Shown: one piece after another, positions 16,135-25,657 of the stretch
Numbering within the stretch: position 1 is the first letter of the stretch
Layout of the letters: every line of letters begins with the position of its first letter
Assembly (NCBI GenBank): GCA_002317215.1
Contig: DCJD01000012.1
Location: forward strand, 126,296-158,808
Direction: 5' to 3'
From: Caryophanales bacterium UBA1709
GTDB taxonomy: Bacteria > Bacillota_I > Bacilli_A > RFN20 > UBA1709
DNA length: 32,513 nucleotides
Notes under the pieces: model-generated
Databases searched by the model: none
Seen by the model: only the letters and a program-made list of their open reading frames with translations
What the model was told of the DNA's origin: nothing
Translations under genes and position numbers: made by a program

Positions 16135-16279
16135 TCTTTTCTTTATGAACTGTCTTTTTCTTACATCTTGGACAGTATTTTTTAATTTCTTCTCTATCTG
16201 GATGAGTTTTCTTATTCTTATCACCGATATAGTTTTCTTCACCGCATTCACTGCAACGATAGATAACTCCTTCTCTCAT
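16130..16279 (-). CDS. rpmG: 50S ribosomal protein L33
   Basis: 49 aa, the standard L33 length. The reverse strand translates to MREGVIYRCSECGEENYIG at the N-terminus and YCPRCKKKTVHKEKK at the C-terminus. This is the zinc-ribbon (C+) form of L33 with C-x2-C pairs, typical of Firmicutes. A good ribosome site, GGAGG, precedes the ATG. It is divergent from ispG across a 103-base spacer that holds AT-rich sequence with several TATAAT-like boxes (for example TATAAT on the minus strand near 16324), but the exact promoters could not be fixed. Confidence 0.93.
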   Translation of the reverse strand: MREGVIYRCSECGEENYIGDKNKKTHPDREEIKKYCPRCKKKTVHKEKK

Positions 16280-16382
16280 GTTGTTACCTCCAATATTAAT
16301 ATTTGCTTGTTTATTTTATCATTATAACGTCTTAAAATCTATACTATTATAGAAAAAAGATTAAAATATAAATGGTGATAAA

Positions 16383-17423
16383 ATGAATAGAAAAGATACA
16401 CTTAAAGTAAAAGCTGGAAATATCTTTATTGGCGGAAGTGAAGATTTGATTATTCAATCAATGACTAGCTATAAAACTAGTGATATTGAAAATATAATTA
16501 ATGAAATAAATTATTTGGAATCTCTTGGTTGTCAATTGATACGCGTTTCAGTATTAGATATGCAAGATGCTCTAGCTATTAAAGAAATTAAAAAACATAT
16601 TAATATCCCTCTTGTTGCTGATATTCATTTTGATTCATCTTTAGCTATTCAATCAATCGAAAGTGGCGCAGATAAGATTAGAATTAATCCTGGTAATTTT
16701 CCATTAATAGATTTAGAAAAAGTAATAGAAAAAGCTAAAAAGTATCAAATTTGTATAAGAATTGGTGTTAATTATGGATCTATTGATAAAAAGTATTCCT
16801 CATTAGAACCTAGCAAAGCTATGTTTGAAAGTATAAAAGAATACGTAAAATTATTTGAATCTTATGATTTTAATAATCTAATATTATCAGTTAAATCTAG
16901 TAATATAATAGATTGTATTGAAGCGAATAGATTAATATCAAAGCAATTTAAATATCCTATCCATATTGGTTTAACTGAAGCTGGTGATACTATGTCTAGC
17001 GTAGTATCATCTACAATCGCTTTAGGGAAATTAATTGAAGAAGGTATCGGAAATACAATTCGTGTCTCAATAAACGGAAATCGTGAAGATGAGATATATT
17101 GTGCTAAAGAAATATTAAAAAACTATAACATTAGAACTAATATTCCAACATTAATCGCCTGCCCTACATGTGGCAGATGTAAAATAGATACTAAATCGAT
17201 CGTTAAAGAGATTAAACCATATTTATATAGTTTTAATTCAAATATTAAAGTTGCTGTAATGGGTTGTGTTGTTAATGGAATTGGAGAATCTAGTAATGCA
17301 GATTTAGGAATAGCCGGTGGAGATAATTGTGCTATGTTATTTAAAAAAGGACAAATTATTTCTAAAGTTCCATATAAAGATATCGTTAAAGTATTAAAAG
17401 AAGAAATTAAAAAAATCGCTTAA
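16383..17423 (+). CDS. ispG: 4-hydroxy-3-methylbut-2-enyl diphosphate synthase IspG
   Basis: 346 aa iron-sulfur enzyme of the MEP isoprenoid pathway. The TIM-barrel half begins with VKAGNIFIGGSEDLIIQSMT, and the C-terminal iron-sulfur half has the cluster cysteines in ACPTCGRC and MGCVVNGIGES. It transcribes alone between two minus-strand blocks. Its presence implies that the MEP pathway operates although ispA and dxs are missing from their usual place by xseB. One near-perfect copy of the interspersed palindrome lies at codons for DTMSSVVS, within the segment TEAGDTMSSVVSSTIALG, which aligns without a gap with other IspG proteins as I recall them. Confidence 0.95.
   Translation: MNRKDTLKVKAGNIFIGGSEDLIIQSMTSYKTSDIENIINEINYLESLGCQLIRVSVLDMQDALAIKEIKKHINIPLVADIHFDSSLAIQSIESGADKIRINPGNFPLIDLEKVIEKAKKYQICIRIGVNYGSIDKKYSSLEPSKAMFESIKEYVKLFESYDFNNLILSVKSSNIIDCIEANRLISKQFKYPIHIGLTEAGDTMSSVVSSTIALGKLIEEGIGNTIRVSINGNREDEIYCAKEILKNYNIRTNIPTLIACPTCGRCKIDTKSIVKEIKPYLYSFNSNIKVAVMGCVVNGIGESSNADLGIAGGDNCAMLFKKGQIISKVPYKDIVKVLKEEIKKIA
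16987..17007. repeat. Interspersed palindrome copy 6 (in ispG)
   Basis: ATACTATG-TCTAG-CGTAGTAT: one arm base changed (A to G), which would still pair as a G-U wobble in RNA. It encodes DTMSSVVS. Confidence 0.75.
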
Positions 17424-17440
17424 ATTTAGCGATTTTTTAA
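17408..17440. terminator. Bidirectional terminator between ispG and nicotinate phosphoribosyltransferase
   Basis: TAAAAAAATCGCT (17408-17420) and AGCGATTTTTTAA (17428-17440) form a long stem with the 7-base loop TAAATTT; the ispG stop codon lies within it. Confidence 0.85.
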
Positions 17441-17445
17441 TAAAA

Positions 17446-18540
17446 TTAATCAAATTTGACAATTTCTAATCTTGGATTTGGCTTATCTTCTCTACCTTCT
17501 TTGGCTAGTTTTTTGCCATCAAGAATAACTAAGTCTCCGGTATAACCTACATTGATTTTTAATAAACTAGAACCTACTCCATAACTATCAACCGGAGCAT
17601 TTTCTTGCTTAAACCAATTAATTTTATCGATATCAAATCCACTTGATACTACAATTTTTACATGCTTATATCCAGCATCATCGAGTGCTTTACGTAATGC
17701 AATAATTAGGTATGGATTACATCCATTTATTTTTTTGCCATCATAAAGTTCTTTTTTATCATCAAAATAATGATCAGTTATTGAATCACTAGTATCCACT
17801 CTAACAGCACCAAGTCTATCTTTTAAAGCTTCTGCACATAATAAACTATCTTTAATGCAATCATTATGGAAATCTACTAATGCAGTAATCTTTTCATTTG
17901 GATATGTATCTGCATAAGCAATACATGCTTTTGTAGTGTCTCCACCCATTATTTGAATTAAGGCATGAGGCATTGTTCCTCCGCCTTCTTTTCCCCACCA
18001 TTCACCATGGGCATATGTACATTGAGCGGCAATCCCGCCAACATATGCACTATATCCATCGCCTTGTTGATTTGTATAGGCATCTTGTCTATCACCCATA
18101 AAAAACACTGGAGTAGGTTTTGCGCACATTACCGTATGATAAACATTAGTAGCAACAGCACTTCTTCTACTTAATACTCCATCAATCAAACTTTCTAAGA
18201 ATCCAAAATCTTGATAATGACCAGTAATTTTTAAAACCGGTTCACCAGCTTGAATGATATCTCCATCATTTAATGCTTCTACTTTTAAAGATTTTGGATT
18301 TGTAGCAAAAGTTTGGATTAAAGCAATTACTTCATCTATCCCACATAGTACAACATTATTCTTTCTTTGAAAGAATTGCATTGTAACAATCTTTTCTGGA
18401 CAATGTTGTTCAATTATTTTAGTGGTTTTAATAAAATAAGCCGCAGTATACCAATAATCTTTTATTCTAGAGTCAAATTTAAACGTTTTATTAGTTAAAC
18501 GTTTAATTAAACCCTTTTCCTTTTGTTCTAATTCAATCAT
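17446..18540 (-). CDS. Nicotinate phosphoribosyltransferase
   Basis: 364 aa from ATG at 18540, which lies one base after the previous stop and behind AGGA; an in-frame ATG at 18573 would lie inside the upstream gene. The enzyme makes nicotinate mononucleotide from nicotinate and PRPP, the first step of the Preiss-Handler route to NAD. Recognisable segments are TMQFFQRK near the N-terminus, LSRRSAVATNVYH, the GGGTMPHALIQIMGGDTTKA loop, LVDFHNDC, and VSSGFDIDKI with a late GVGSSL phosphate-binding turn. The product would feed the NadD part of the fusion protein at 27265-28698. It belongs to the shorter NAPRTase group rather than the long PncB of enterobacteria. Confidence 0.88.
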   Translation of the reverse strand: MIELEQKEKGLIKRLTNKTFKFDSRIKDYWYTAAYFIKTTKIIEQHCPEKIVTMQFFQRKNNVVLCGIDEVIALIQTFATNPKSLKVEALNDGDIIQAGEPVLKITGHYQDFGFLESLIDGVLSRRSAVATNVYHTVMCAKPTPVFFMGDRQDAYTNQQGDGYSAYVGGIAAQCTYAHGEWWGKEGGGTMPHALIQIMGGDTTKACIAYADTYPNEKITALVDFHNDCIKDSLLCAEALKDRLGAVRVDTSDSITDHYFDDKKELYDGKKINGCNPYLIIALRKALDDAGYKHVKIVVSSGFDIDKINWFKQENAPVDSYGVGSSLLKINVGYTGDLVILDGKKLAKEGREDKPNPRLEIVKFD

Positions 18541-18541
18541 A

Positions 18542-19636
18542 TTATTTCCTATTAATAGGTTTAAAACTATCAATTTTAGCCTTATTTAAGTCTTTTAGGA
18601 TTGCAACTAAGACATTTTTACAATCTTCATAGTCTTGAACATCAATAACAGTACTATTTGTATGGATGTTTCTAGCACATATACAATTAGTTAGTGTTAA
18701 TACACCTTCTAATGATTTATGTACTACCCCAGCATCAGTTCCACCTCTACTAATATAATATTGATATTTAGCATTAATATTCTTTGCTATTTCAATTTGA
18801 TAATTAATTAATTCTCTTACAGCAATCATACTTCCATCACATACTCTTGCTAATATGCCATTGCCAATCGCCCCATTGGTTGGATTAGCAACACCTAAAT
18901 CGCTTGCTGGAGAACAATCAACAATAATGCAGAAGTCTGGCTTAACTAAGTTAGTAATTGGACCTGCTCCAATACAACCTAATTCTTCTTGAACACTAGC
19001 TCCAACATATAAATCGATATCTAAATCGATATTTTGTAGTTCTTTTAATGCTTCATAACCTGCTAAACATCCGATTCTATCATCAAATGCTTTGCCTAAT
19101 AATCTAGAACCATCATTTAGTTCTACTAAGTCTCCTTTTACGACAATAGGATCGAATATATTAATACCTAATTTAATTGTTTCTTCATATGATTTAGTTC
19201 CTATATCAACACACATCATGCTAATTCCCATAGGTTTAGATCTTAATTCTGGAGTTAACATATGTGGTGGGATAGTGCCAATAACACCTTGTATTAGTTT
19301 ATTTTCATATGTTTGAACATATACTTGACTAGTCATTAAAGTTTGTTCCCAAATACTAGATCTAACATCGCTAATTGCTAAGCTTCCATCGCTATTAATT
19401 TTAGCTACATGTAAAGCGACCTCGTCCATATGTGCTAAAACAAGTACTTTTGGAGCATCTTTACATTTAGATTTCTTATGTGCAACAATTCCACCTAAAT
19501 TGTCATATAAAACTTCATCACATAATTCTTTATATTTCTTGTCTAGTAGATGAAGCATGTTGTTTTCATGTCCGCTTGGGGCAACTGTTTCAACAAATTC
19601 TTTAAATAATTCGAATCTTTCTTTATTTAATCTCAT
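18542..19636 (-). CDS. M42 family aminopeptidase
   Basis: 364 aa from ATG at 19636, chosen because AAGGAGA lies at 19650-19644; an in-frame start at 19657 lies inside trmB. Dinuclear metal-site motifs of the M42 (glutamyl aminopeptidase / FrvX-YsdC) family are visible: LAHMDEVALHV, GKAFDDRIGCLAGYEAL, ASVQEELGCIGAG, IIVDCSPASD and SRGGTDAGVVH. It trims peptides in the cytosol and lies beside the dipeptidase gene pepV. Confidence 0.9.
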   Translation of the reverse strand: MRLNKERFELFKEFVETVAPSGHENNMLHLLDKKYKELCDEVLYDNLGGIVAHKKSKCKDAPKVLVLAHMDEVALHVAKINSDGSLAISDVRSSIWEQTLMTSQVYVQTYENKLIQGVIGTIPPHMLTPELRSKPMGISMMCVDIGTKSYEETIKLGINIFDPIVVKGDLVELNDGSRLLGKAFDDRIGCLAGYEALKELQNIDLDIDLYVGASVQEELGCIGAGPITNLVKPDFCIIVDCSPASDLGVANPTNGAIGNGILARVCDGSMIAVRELINYQIEIAKNINAKYQYYISRGGTDAGVVHKSLEGVLTLTNCICARNIHTNSTVIDVQDYEDCKNVLVAILKDLNKAKIDSFKPINRK

Positions 19637-19640
19637 ATAA

Positions 19641-20243
19641 TTATCTCCTTTTAGCAATTATTCTATGAATATGATTACCTTGTTTTCTAAATTTCTCTTC
19701 ATATTCACTAATTATTTCGTTCTCAGTTAATTCATAGTTTTCTTCGTTACTAATAATATCAAAATCCATTGGTAATGTAGTTGAAGAATATTCATATAAT
19801 GAATCATTATCTGATTTGAATATAATTCTACCATCTTTGTTTAATAATAGGTTATAAATTTTTAAATAATTAGGGCTTGTTAATCTTCTTTTTTCATGTC
19901 TTGCTTTAGGCCATGGATCAGAGAAATTTAAATAAATAGTGTCAAATTTGCCTGTAAAATGATCTAATAAATCTTTTGCATTAAAATAGCAAAACTTAAT
20001 ATTTTCAATTTCTAAATCAGTAGCTTTTTTAATAGCTATTGCTAAACAAGATTTTTGAATCTCAATAGCATAATAATTAATTGTTTGATTATTTAGGGCT
20101 TTTTTAGTTATAAAATTTCCTTTACCACATCCAATTTCTAATTCATTTTTTGAGTTTTTTGAAAGTTTTATTGGATAATCCTTGATTAATAAAGGTGAAT
20201 TTTCTAAAAATTCATCAGCCCAAGCTAGTTTTCTTTGTCTCAT
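19641..20243 (-). CDS. trmB: tRNA (guanine-N7-)-methyltransferase TrmB
   Basis: 200 aa. It makes m7G46 in tRNA. SAM-binding motif EIGCGKGNFITKKA and the diagnostic TrmB signature LNFSDPWPKARHEKRRL are present, with GRIIFKSDN and a C-terminal segment EEKFRKQGNHIHRIIAKRR. The start overlaps the pepV stop by four bases (ATGA). Confidence 0.95.
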   Translation of the reverse strand: MRQRKLAWADEFLENSPLLIKDYPIKLSKNSKNELEIGCGKGNFITKKALNNQTINYYAIEIQKSCLAIAIKKATDLEIENIKFCYFNAKDLLDHFTGKFDTIYLNFSDPWPKARHEKRRLTSPNYLKIYNLLLNKDGRIIFKSDNDSLYEYSSTTLPMDFDIISNEENYELTENEIISEYEEKFRKQGNHIHRIIAKRR

Positions 20244-21595
20244 AATTCACATAACCCCTTAATCGCTTTGTAATATATTTCGCAACCTTCTAGTAAATCA
20301 TCTATATTAATTGCCTCTTCTGGACTATGAATATTTCCAGAACCATTTAATCTATGGAAATCCATACCAAAAGCAACTGTATTTTTAGTTTCTTTTGCAT
20401 ATGTCCCTCCACCTATAGTCATTGGTTTAGTTTTATAATCTTTTGTAACATCTTGATAAGCTTTTAATAATGTTTGTATGAATTTAGAATTAGGGTCGAC
20501 ATATAATGGTTCTGCAAATCCTAATAGTTCTCCCTTTTGCATTGCATTTTTATCTAAAATTTGACAAATTTCTTTATAAGTTTTGCCTCGAGGATATCTA
20601 ATATTGATGTTAAAATCGTAATTGCCTTTTTCATATTTAGCTAAACCTTGAATTATAGTTAGTTTTCCCATTTCTTTTGTTTTATAGCAAATTCCTAAAC
20701 CTTTTCCATAATAATCTTCGAATTTAGGTCCGAAATATTTTGCTAATTCACTATTAGTAGTTTTAGATAATACAACCAACCCAAGAGAGAAGGCGTTTAT
20801 ACCATTTTCTGGCATTGCAGCATGACTTGCTTTTCCAATAAATTTAAGTTTTTTCTTATTATATTCAAATTTTAAACCGTATTTTTTACATAATTTTGTA
20901 AATTTATTATTGATAATAATTTCTTCTTTAAACTCAAATATAGCCTCATCAATAACGGCATTGCTAACAACGCCACCAACAATACTTTTAATACAAGAAT
21001 CGTCAAATTTGCCATAATAATGATATGAAATTAGTCCTTTTTCACCATATATCAATGGAAAATCTGCATCAGGAGTGAAACCATATGTTGGATGTGGACG
21101 TTTTATTTTATTAAAATAATAATCCAAACAAGCACTACCTCTTTCTTCATTTCCACCAACAACTAATCTAATTGTTTTATTTGGTTGATAACCAGCTTCT
21201 TTTAACATTTTTAAAGCATAATAAGCCGCTATTGTTGGTCCTTTATCATCGCTGCTTCCTCTTCCATAGATTAAATTATTTTCAATTTCAGCTCCGTATG
21301 GTTTATGAATCCAACCTTTTCCTTCTGGCACGACATCTCCATGTCCAAAAATACCAATTAATTCTTTTCCTTTACCAAATTCAATCTCTGTTACATAACC
21401 ATCATAATTAGTGACTTTAAAACCATCTCTTTTAGCAACTTCCGCTATGTAATCTAAGCTATTTTTAACTCCTTTGCCAAAAGGAGCATCTTTAGTAATT
21501 GTTTTTTCATCAAAAACAGAATCTTTTTTAATCCATTCTTGAAGATCTTTAATCATATTTTCTTTATAATTTTGAATTGTCTCTTTAATTTCCAT
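20240..21595 (-). CDS. pepV: Dipeptidase PepV (M20 family)
   Basis: 451 aa zinc dipeptidase of the PepV/Sapep group. Metal ligands are in IFGHGDVVPEGKGW, YGRGSSDDKGPTIAAYYALK (bridging Asp), VVGGNEERGSACLDYYF and a C-terminal GGGTYAKETKNTVAFG. A lid domain (about 190-330) is present as expected. The ribosome site AAAGGAGA is strong. It is followed by trmB with a four-base overlap. It probably helps supply amino acids from imported peptides. Confidence 0.94.
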   Translation of the reverse strand: MEIKETIQNYKENMIKDLQEWIKKDSVFDEKTITKDAPFGKGVKNSLDYIAEVAKRDGFKVTNYDGYVTEIEFGKGKELIGIFGHGDVVPEGKGWIHKPYGAEIENNLIYGRGSSDDKGPTIAAYYALKMLKEAGYQPNKTIRLVVGGNEERGSACLDYYFNKIKRPHPTYGFTPDADFPLIYGEKGLISYHYYGKFDDSCIKSIVGGVVSNAVIDEAIFEFKEEIIINNKFTKLCKKYGLKFEYNKKKLKFIGKASHAAMPENGINAFSLGLVVLSKTTNSELAKYFGPKFEDYYGKGLGICYKTKEMGKLTIIQGLAKYEKGNYDFNINIRYPRGKTYKEICQILDKNAMQKGELLGFAEPLYVDPNSKFIQTLLKAYQDVTKDYKTKPMTIGGGTYAKETKNTVAFGMDFHRLNGSGNIHSPEEAINIDDLLEGCEIYYKAIKGLCEL

Positions 21596-21597
21596 AT

Positions 21598-22149
21598 TTA
21601 TCTCCTTTTAGATATTTTAATTAATGAATATATTGATGGAGCAAGAATAATGCTTATTAATATTTCTATAAAGAAATTTATTCCAATCTCCATAATCATT
21701 ACATATATTAATACAATTGAGCCATTTGCTTTTATAACATAATAAGAATAATAAATTGTACTAACACCTAATAAAAATATAAATGTATTTATAATTGGCA
21801 CTAAACCACTACTAATAAAAACAGCAAATTTATTCTTTTTTAATGCTTTAAACACTAAACCAGATACTAATCCAGCTATTCCTGTTTTACAAATACACAA
21901 TATTATTGTTCCAATAAAATTTAATGATAGATAGAATTGTGCCCCGAATAAAGTTATTATTCCGTTCACAATTCCAATTATCATCCCTTCAATTGGTCCA
22001 TATAAACAAGCAGCAATACATATAGGAATTAATGCTAGATTGAAGTTAGCAGTTCCTATGCGAATATTAGTAGAAATAAGCATTAATACTATTTCAATAC
22101 TAATAATAATGCCTAATTTGACAATTTTTTGTGTTTTTTGATTATTCAT
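21598..22149 (-). CDS. ECF transporter S component (possibly pantothenate-specific)
   Basis: 183 aa from ATG at 22149, with GAGG seven or eight bases upstream; an in-frame ATG at 22161 would add four residues. It has about six hydrophobic helices and the arrangement of energy-coupling-factor substrate-binding subunits: a first helix, then FNLALIPICIAACLYGPIEGMIIGIVNGIIT, GLVSGLVFKALKK and VPIINTFIFLLGV. The gene overlaps the end of coaX by eight bases. That placement suggests pantothenate as substrate, but the binding residues cannot be read from sequence alone. The shared EcfA/EcfT module is not in the window. Confidence 0.75.
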   Translation of the reverse strand: MNNQKTQKIVKLGIIISIEIVLMLISTNIRIGTANFNLALIPICIAACLYGPIEGMIIGIVNGIITLFGAQFYLSLNFIGTIILCICKTGIAGLVSGLVFKALKKNKFAVFISSGLVPIINTFIFLLGVSTIYYSYYVIKANGSIVLIYVMIMEIGINFFIEILISIILAPSIYSLIKISKRR

Positions 22150-22918
22150 ATCTCGCCTCATTCTTATGGTATAGATTTAATAATCCTTCAAAAATCAATC
22201 TCTTATCAACAACATATTCAATATGTAATGCTTTAGCAACAGTTGTTCCTAGCCCCCCTGTTATTATATGAGTACATTTATATCCTAATTCGTTTTCGAA
22301 TCTATCGATCATGCCTTCAACCATTGCAGCATTACCATTGACTACTCCACTATTCATGCAATCAACGGTGTTTGTGCATATTACTTTTTCAGGCAAATCA
22401 AATGAAATTTCTGGCAATTGACTAGCAATTGATACCATATGATTTGTACTAGTTTTTAAACCTGGTGCAATTGTACAACCTACAAAAGCTTTATTCTTAT
22501 CTATTGCAATAATCTTTGTTGCAGTACCTAAATCAACAATAATAGATGGTATAGAATGATTTTGTATTGCTCCAACACAACATGCAACAATATCGCTTCC
22601 TAATTCATTAGGATTGTCGCATTTAATAATCAAACCAGTTTTAATTCCTGGACCAACCATTATCGGTTTAACTAGTAATCTTTCAATAGCGGTTTCTAAA
22701 ACCTTTGTCAAAGAAGGTACAACAGAACTTAATATTGTACCTTTTATATCTTTCAAATTTATATTTTTTAATTCTAATAATTGTTTAATAATTCCTGCAT
22801 ATTCATCAACACTTTTAGTTCTATCTGTTGCTGTTCTAAAAGTACCATACAAGGAATCATCTTCATTATAAGCAGCAAAACTTAAATCAGAATTGCCTAA
22901 ATCAAATACTATTATCAT
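22142..22918 (-). CDS. coaX: Type III pantothenate kinase CoaX
   Basis: 258 aa. It phosphorylates pantothenate in the first step of CoA synthesis. ASKHA-fold signatures: an N-terminal MIIVFDLGNSDLSFAAY (nucleotide-binding loop, slightly variant from DxGNT), SSVVPSLT, GSDIVACCVGAI, IIVDLGTATKIIAIDKN, GCTIAPGLKTS and HIITGGLG. A good ribosome site AAGGAGA precedes the ATG. In many Firmicutes coaX lies beside ftsH and hslO; here it has moved to a pair with an ECF S component. Confidence 0.94.
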   Translation of the reverse strand: MIIVFDLGNSDLSFAAYNEDDSLYGTFRTATDRTKSVDEYAGIIKQLLELKNINLKDIKGTILSSVVPSLTKVLETAIERLLVKPIMVGPGIKTGLIIKCDNPNELGSDIVACCVGAIQNHSIPSIIVDLGTATKIIAIDKNKAFVGCTIAPGLKTSTNHMVSIASQLPEISFDLPEKVICTNTVDCMNSGVVNGNAAMVEGMIDRFENELGYKCTHIITGGLGTTVAKALHIEYVVDKRLIFEGLLNLYHKNEARYE

Positions 22919-22970
22919 ATATTCTCCTTATCTCATCTCATAGAGTACAAGTAATTCAAATACTTATATA

Positions 22971-25373
22971 TTAGATTGCAACAATGTTAACAATCTTATT
23001 TGGAACTACAATAACTTTCTTTATCTCTTTGCCGTTAATGTGTACTTTAACGTTTTCAACTTCGAAAGCTCTTCTTTCCATTTCTTCTTTAGAAGAATCT
23101 TTTGCTATCTTAAATGTTCCTCTTAACTTACCGTTTACTTGAACTGCAATATCAATTTCATTATCAATAGTTTTTGCTTCATCATAATCTGGCCATTTGC
23201 TAAATACCATACATTCTTTATTGCCAATCTTCTCATTAATCTCCTCGCACATATGAGGTGCAAATGGATTTAATAATTTTAGTAATACCATTAAATCATC
23301 TTTGGTAATACTTTCTTCTTTAGAATATGCATTGCTTAAAACCATTAATTTAGAAATAGCAGTATTAAATTTAATGTTTTCAATATCGTTTCCAACTTCT
23401 TTAATAGTTTTATGAATTAAGTTTTCTAACGAAGGACTATATCCTTCCTTATCATTTAACTTCTCATCAAATCTTAATACTCTTTCTAAGAATCTTTTGA
23501 CGCCTTTTATACCTTCATCACTCCATGGAGCTGGTTGATCATATTCTCCAATAAATAGAATATAGACTCTTAATGTATCAGCACCATATTCGTTAACAAT
23601 TTCTAAAGGATCTACAGTATTTCCTAACGATTTTGACATTTTTTGTCCATCTCTGCCAAGAATTAACCCAATACAAGTTCTCTTCTTATATGGTTCTTTG
23701 ACTGGAACTAAACCTTCATCAAATAAGAAATTATTCCAGAATCTTGAATATATCATATGTCTTGTAACATGTTCCATACCGCCATTATACCAATCAACAG
23801 GTAACCAGTATTTTAGTTTTTCCATATTAGCTAGTTCATTATCATTTCTAGGATCACAATATCTTAAGAAATACCAACTTGAACCTGCCCATTGAGGCAT
23901 TGTATCTGTTTCTCTTTTAGCATCTTTACCACACTTTGGACATTTACAATTTACATATTCTTTAATATCAGCAAGTGGGCTTTCACCATCATTACCTGGT
24001 TTAAAATTCTCAATATATGGAAGTTTTAATGGTAAGTTATCATCGCTTACATATCCACAGTTTGGACAATTTATAATAGGAATTGGTTCTCCCCAATATC
24101 TTTGTCTATTAAATGCCCAATCTTTCATCTTATAATTGACCATCTTATGGCCAATTGAATTTGATTCTAAATATTCAATTATTTTATCTTTTGCATCTTT
24201 AACACTTAATCCGTTTAAAATATCTGAATTTATCATTGTTCCAGTCTCAATATCAGTAAATGCTTCTTTACTTATATCTCCGCCTTCAATTACCGGAATA
24301 ATATCGATATTAAATTTCTTCGCAAATTCATAGTCTCTAGTATCATGTGCTGGAACAGCCATAATAGCACCAGTTCCATATCCTGTCATTACATAATCAG
24401 CAACATAGATTGGAATTTCTTTTCCAGTAATAGGATTAATACCAGTTAATCCTTCAATTTTAATACCAGTTTTATCTTTATTGATTTGAGTTCTTTGGAA
24501 TTCAGTTTTCTTTTGTGCAGCAATCTGATATTCCTTTATTGCATCTAAATTAGTTATACATGAGGAATATTTCTCAATAATCTCATGTTCAGGAGCAATT
24601 ACCATAAATGTAACACCATAAACAGTATCAGGACGAGTAGTAAAAACAGTCAAATTTTCATTATTTTGTTTTATTTTAAAATTTATCTCTGCTCCGACTG
24701 ATTTTCCAATCCAGTTAATTTGTTCTTGTTTTACTCTTGCAGGATAATCAACTTCATCCAATCCATCAAGTAATTTTTGTGAATAATCAGTTATTTTTAA
24801 AAACCATACATCTTTTTGCTTTTGAATAACTTCAGATCCACATCTATCGCAATGTCCGCCTTGACTGTCTTCGTTTGCTAATACAACTTTACAAGTTGGA
24901 CAGTAATTAACATATGTAAAAGATTTATAAGCTAATTTCTTTTTAAATAATCTTAAGAATATATATTGTGTCCATTTATAATAGTCTTCTTTTGTCGTAT
25001 CAATAACACGATCAAAATCAAAGCTTAAACCAACAGATTTTAATTGATTAGTAAAAGTTAAAATATTTCTATCTGTTACAATACGTGGGTGTATATTGTT
25101 TTTAATAGCATAGTTTTCAGTAGGCAAGCCATAAGCATCAAAACCAATAGGAAATAATACGTTATATCCTTGCATTCTTCTTTTTCTACTAACTACTTCC
25201 ATTGAACTATATGCCTTAATATGTCCAATATGCATACCTGCACCACTTGGATATGGAAATTCTATTAACGCATAGTATTTTGGCTTAGAATCAAAATCAA
25301 TTGCTTTAAAGCAATCATGACTATACCAATAATCTTGCCATTTCTTTTCTACTTTCTTAAAATCGTACTCCAT
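22971..25373 (-). CDS. leuS: Leucyl-tRNA synthetase
   Basis: 800 aa class I synthetase. Visible: the HIGH-type motif in FPYPSGAGMHIGH, zinc-type cysteine pairs (CPTC/CDRC and CPNC/CPKC), the CP1 editing domain with FTTRPDTVYGVTFM and TGAIMAVPAHDTRDYEFA, the KMSKS motif in DGQKMSKSLGN, and an anticodon-binding C-terminal region ending in VQVNGKLRGTFKIAKD and VVPNKIVNIVAI. A strong ribosome site AAAGGAGA precedes the ATG. Expression is under a leucine T-box leader immediately upstream. Confidence 0.97.
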   Translation of the reverse strand: MEYDFKKVEKKWQDYWYSHDCFKAIDFDSKPKYYALIEFPYPSGAGMHIGHIKAYSSMEVVSRKRRMQGYNVLFPIGFDAYGLPTENYAIKNNIHPRIVTDRNILTFTNQLKSVGLSFDFDRVIDTTKEDYYKWTQYIFLRLFKKKLAYKSFTYVNYCPTCKVVLANEDSQGGHCDRCGSEVIQKQKDVWFLKITDYSQKLLDGLDEVDYPARVKQEQINWIGKSVGAEINFKIKQNNENLTVFTTRPDTVYGVTFMVIAPEHEIIEKYSSCITNLDAIKEYQIAAQKKTEFQRTQINKDKTGIKIEGLTGINPITGKEIPIYVADYVMTGYGTGAIMAVPAHDTRDYEFAKKFNIDIIPVIEGGDISKEAFTDIETGTMINSDILNGLSVKDAKDKIIEYLESNSIGHKMVNYKMKDWAFNRQRYWGEPIPIINCPNCGYVSDDNLPLKLPYIENFKPGNDGESPLADIKEYVNCKCPKCGKDAKRETDTMPQWAGSSWYFLRYCDPRNDNELANMEKLKYWLPVDWYNGGMEHVTRHMIYSRFWNNFLFDEGLVPVKEPYKKRTCIGLILGRDGQKMSKSLGNTVDPLEIVNEYGADTLRVYILFIGEYDQPAPWSDEGIKGVKRFLERVLRFDEKLNDKEGYSPSLENLIHKTIKEVGNDIENIKFNTAISKLMVLSNAYSKEESITKDDLMVLLKLLNPFAPHMCEEINEKIGNKECMVFSKWPDYDEAKTIDNEIDIAVQVNGKLRGTFKIAKDSSKEEMERRAFEVENVKVHINGKEIKKVIVVPNKIVNIVAI

Positions 25374-25388
25374 AATTAATCTCCTTTA

Positions 25389-25594
25389 AAATTAAAAAAT
25401 CGTTCCTTAAAAATACTTTTAGGAACGAATTATCGCGGTACCATCCTAGTTTATATCAAATGATATACCCTTAATTAATAGTTATAACGTAACAACCAAA
25501 TAATATATGGGTGAGAAACAAAACTTAATGTATTATCCTTCCACCATTAGATAACTCTCTTAAACACAAGGTTTTTGCTTATTCCATAAATATA
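25389..25594 (-). ncRNA. T-box leader of leuS (predicted CTC leucine specifier)
   Basis: On the minus strand the conserved T-box AGGATGGTACCGCGA lies at 25446-25432. It is followed by a terminator, CGTTCCT (25427-25421) pairing with AGGAACG (25407-25401), then a T-rich tract reaching 25389. Upstream is a stem I region with GGTGGAAGG and then TTTCTCACCC, where CTC (25515-25513) sits at the expected specifier position and encodes leucine, in agreement with the downstream leuS. Uncharged tRNA-Leu should pair with the specifier and the UGG of the T-box and block termination. The specifier assignment is by eye. Confidence 0.93.
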
Positions 25595-25599
25595 ATCTA

Positions 25600-25627
25600 A
25601 TTATAATTAGATTTATTAAAATTTCAA
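25600..25627 (-). promoter_or_regulatory. Sigma-A promoter of the leuS T-box transcript
   Basis: Minus-strand TTGAAA (25627-25622), a 16-base spacer, then a perfect TATAAT (25605-25600). The start of RNA would be near 25593, ahead of the T-box stem I. Confidence 0.75.
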
Positions 25628-25641
25628 CCAAAACAATTAAG

Positions 25642-25650
25642 TGTTAAAAT
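25642..25650 (+). promoter_or_regulatory. Candidate extended -10 element of the radical SAM gene
   Basis: TGTTAAAAT fits an extended -10 box (TG-N-TAAAAT). It ends seven bases before the ATG at 25658, and no Shine-Dalgarno sequence lies upstream, so the transcript may start at or beside the start codon. No clear -35 is seen. Confidence 0.4.
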
Positions 25651-25657
25651 AATAAAT

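Noticed and set aside
16145..16327. A 60-residue open frame on the plus strand over the rpmG region.
   Set aside because: It is antisense to the clear L33 gene and has no ribosome site or recognisable domain.
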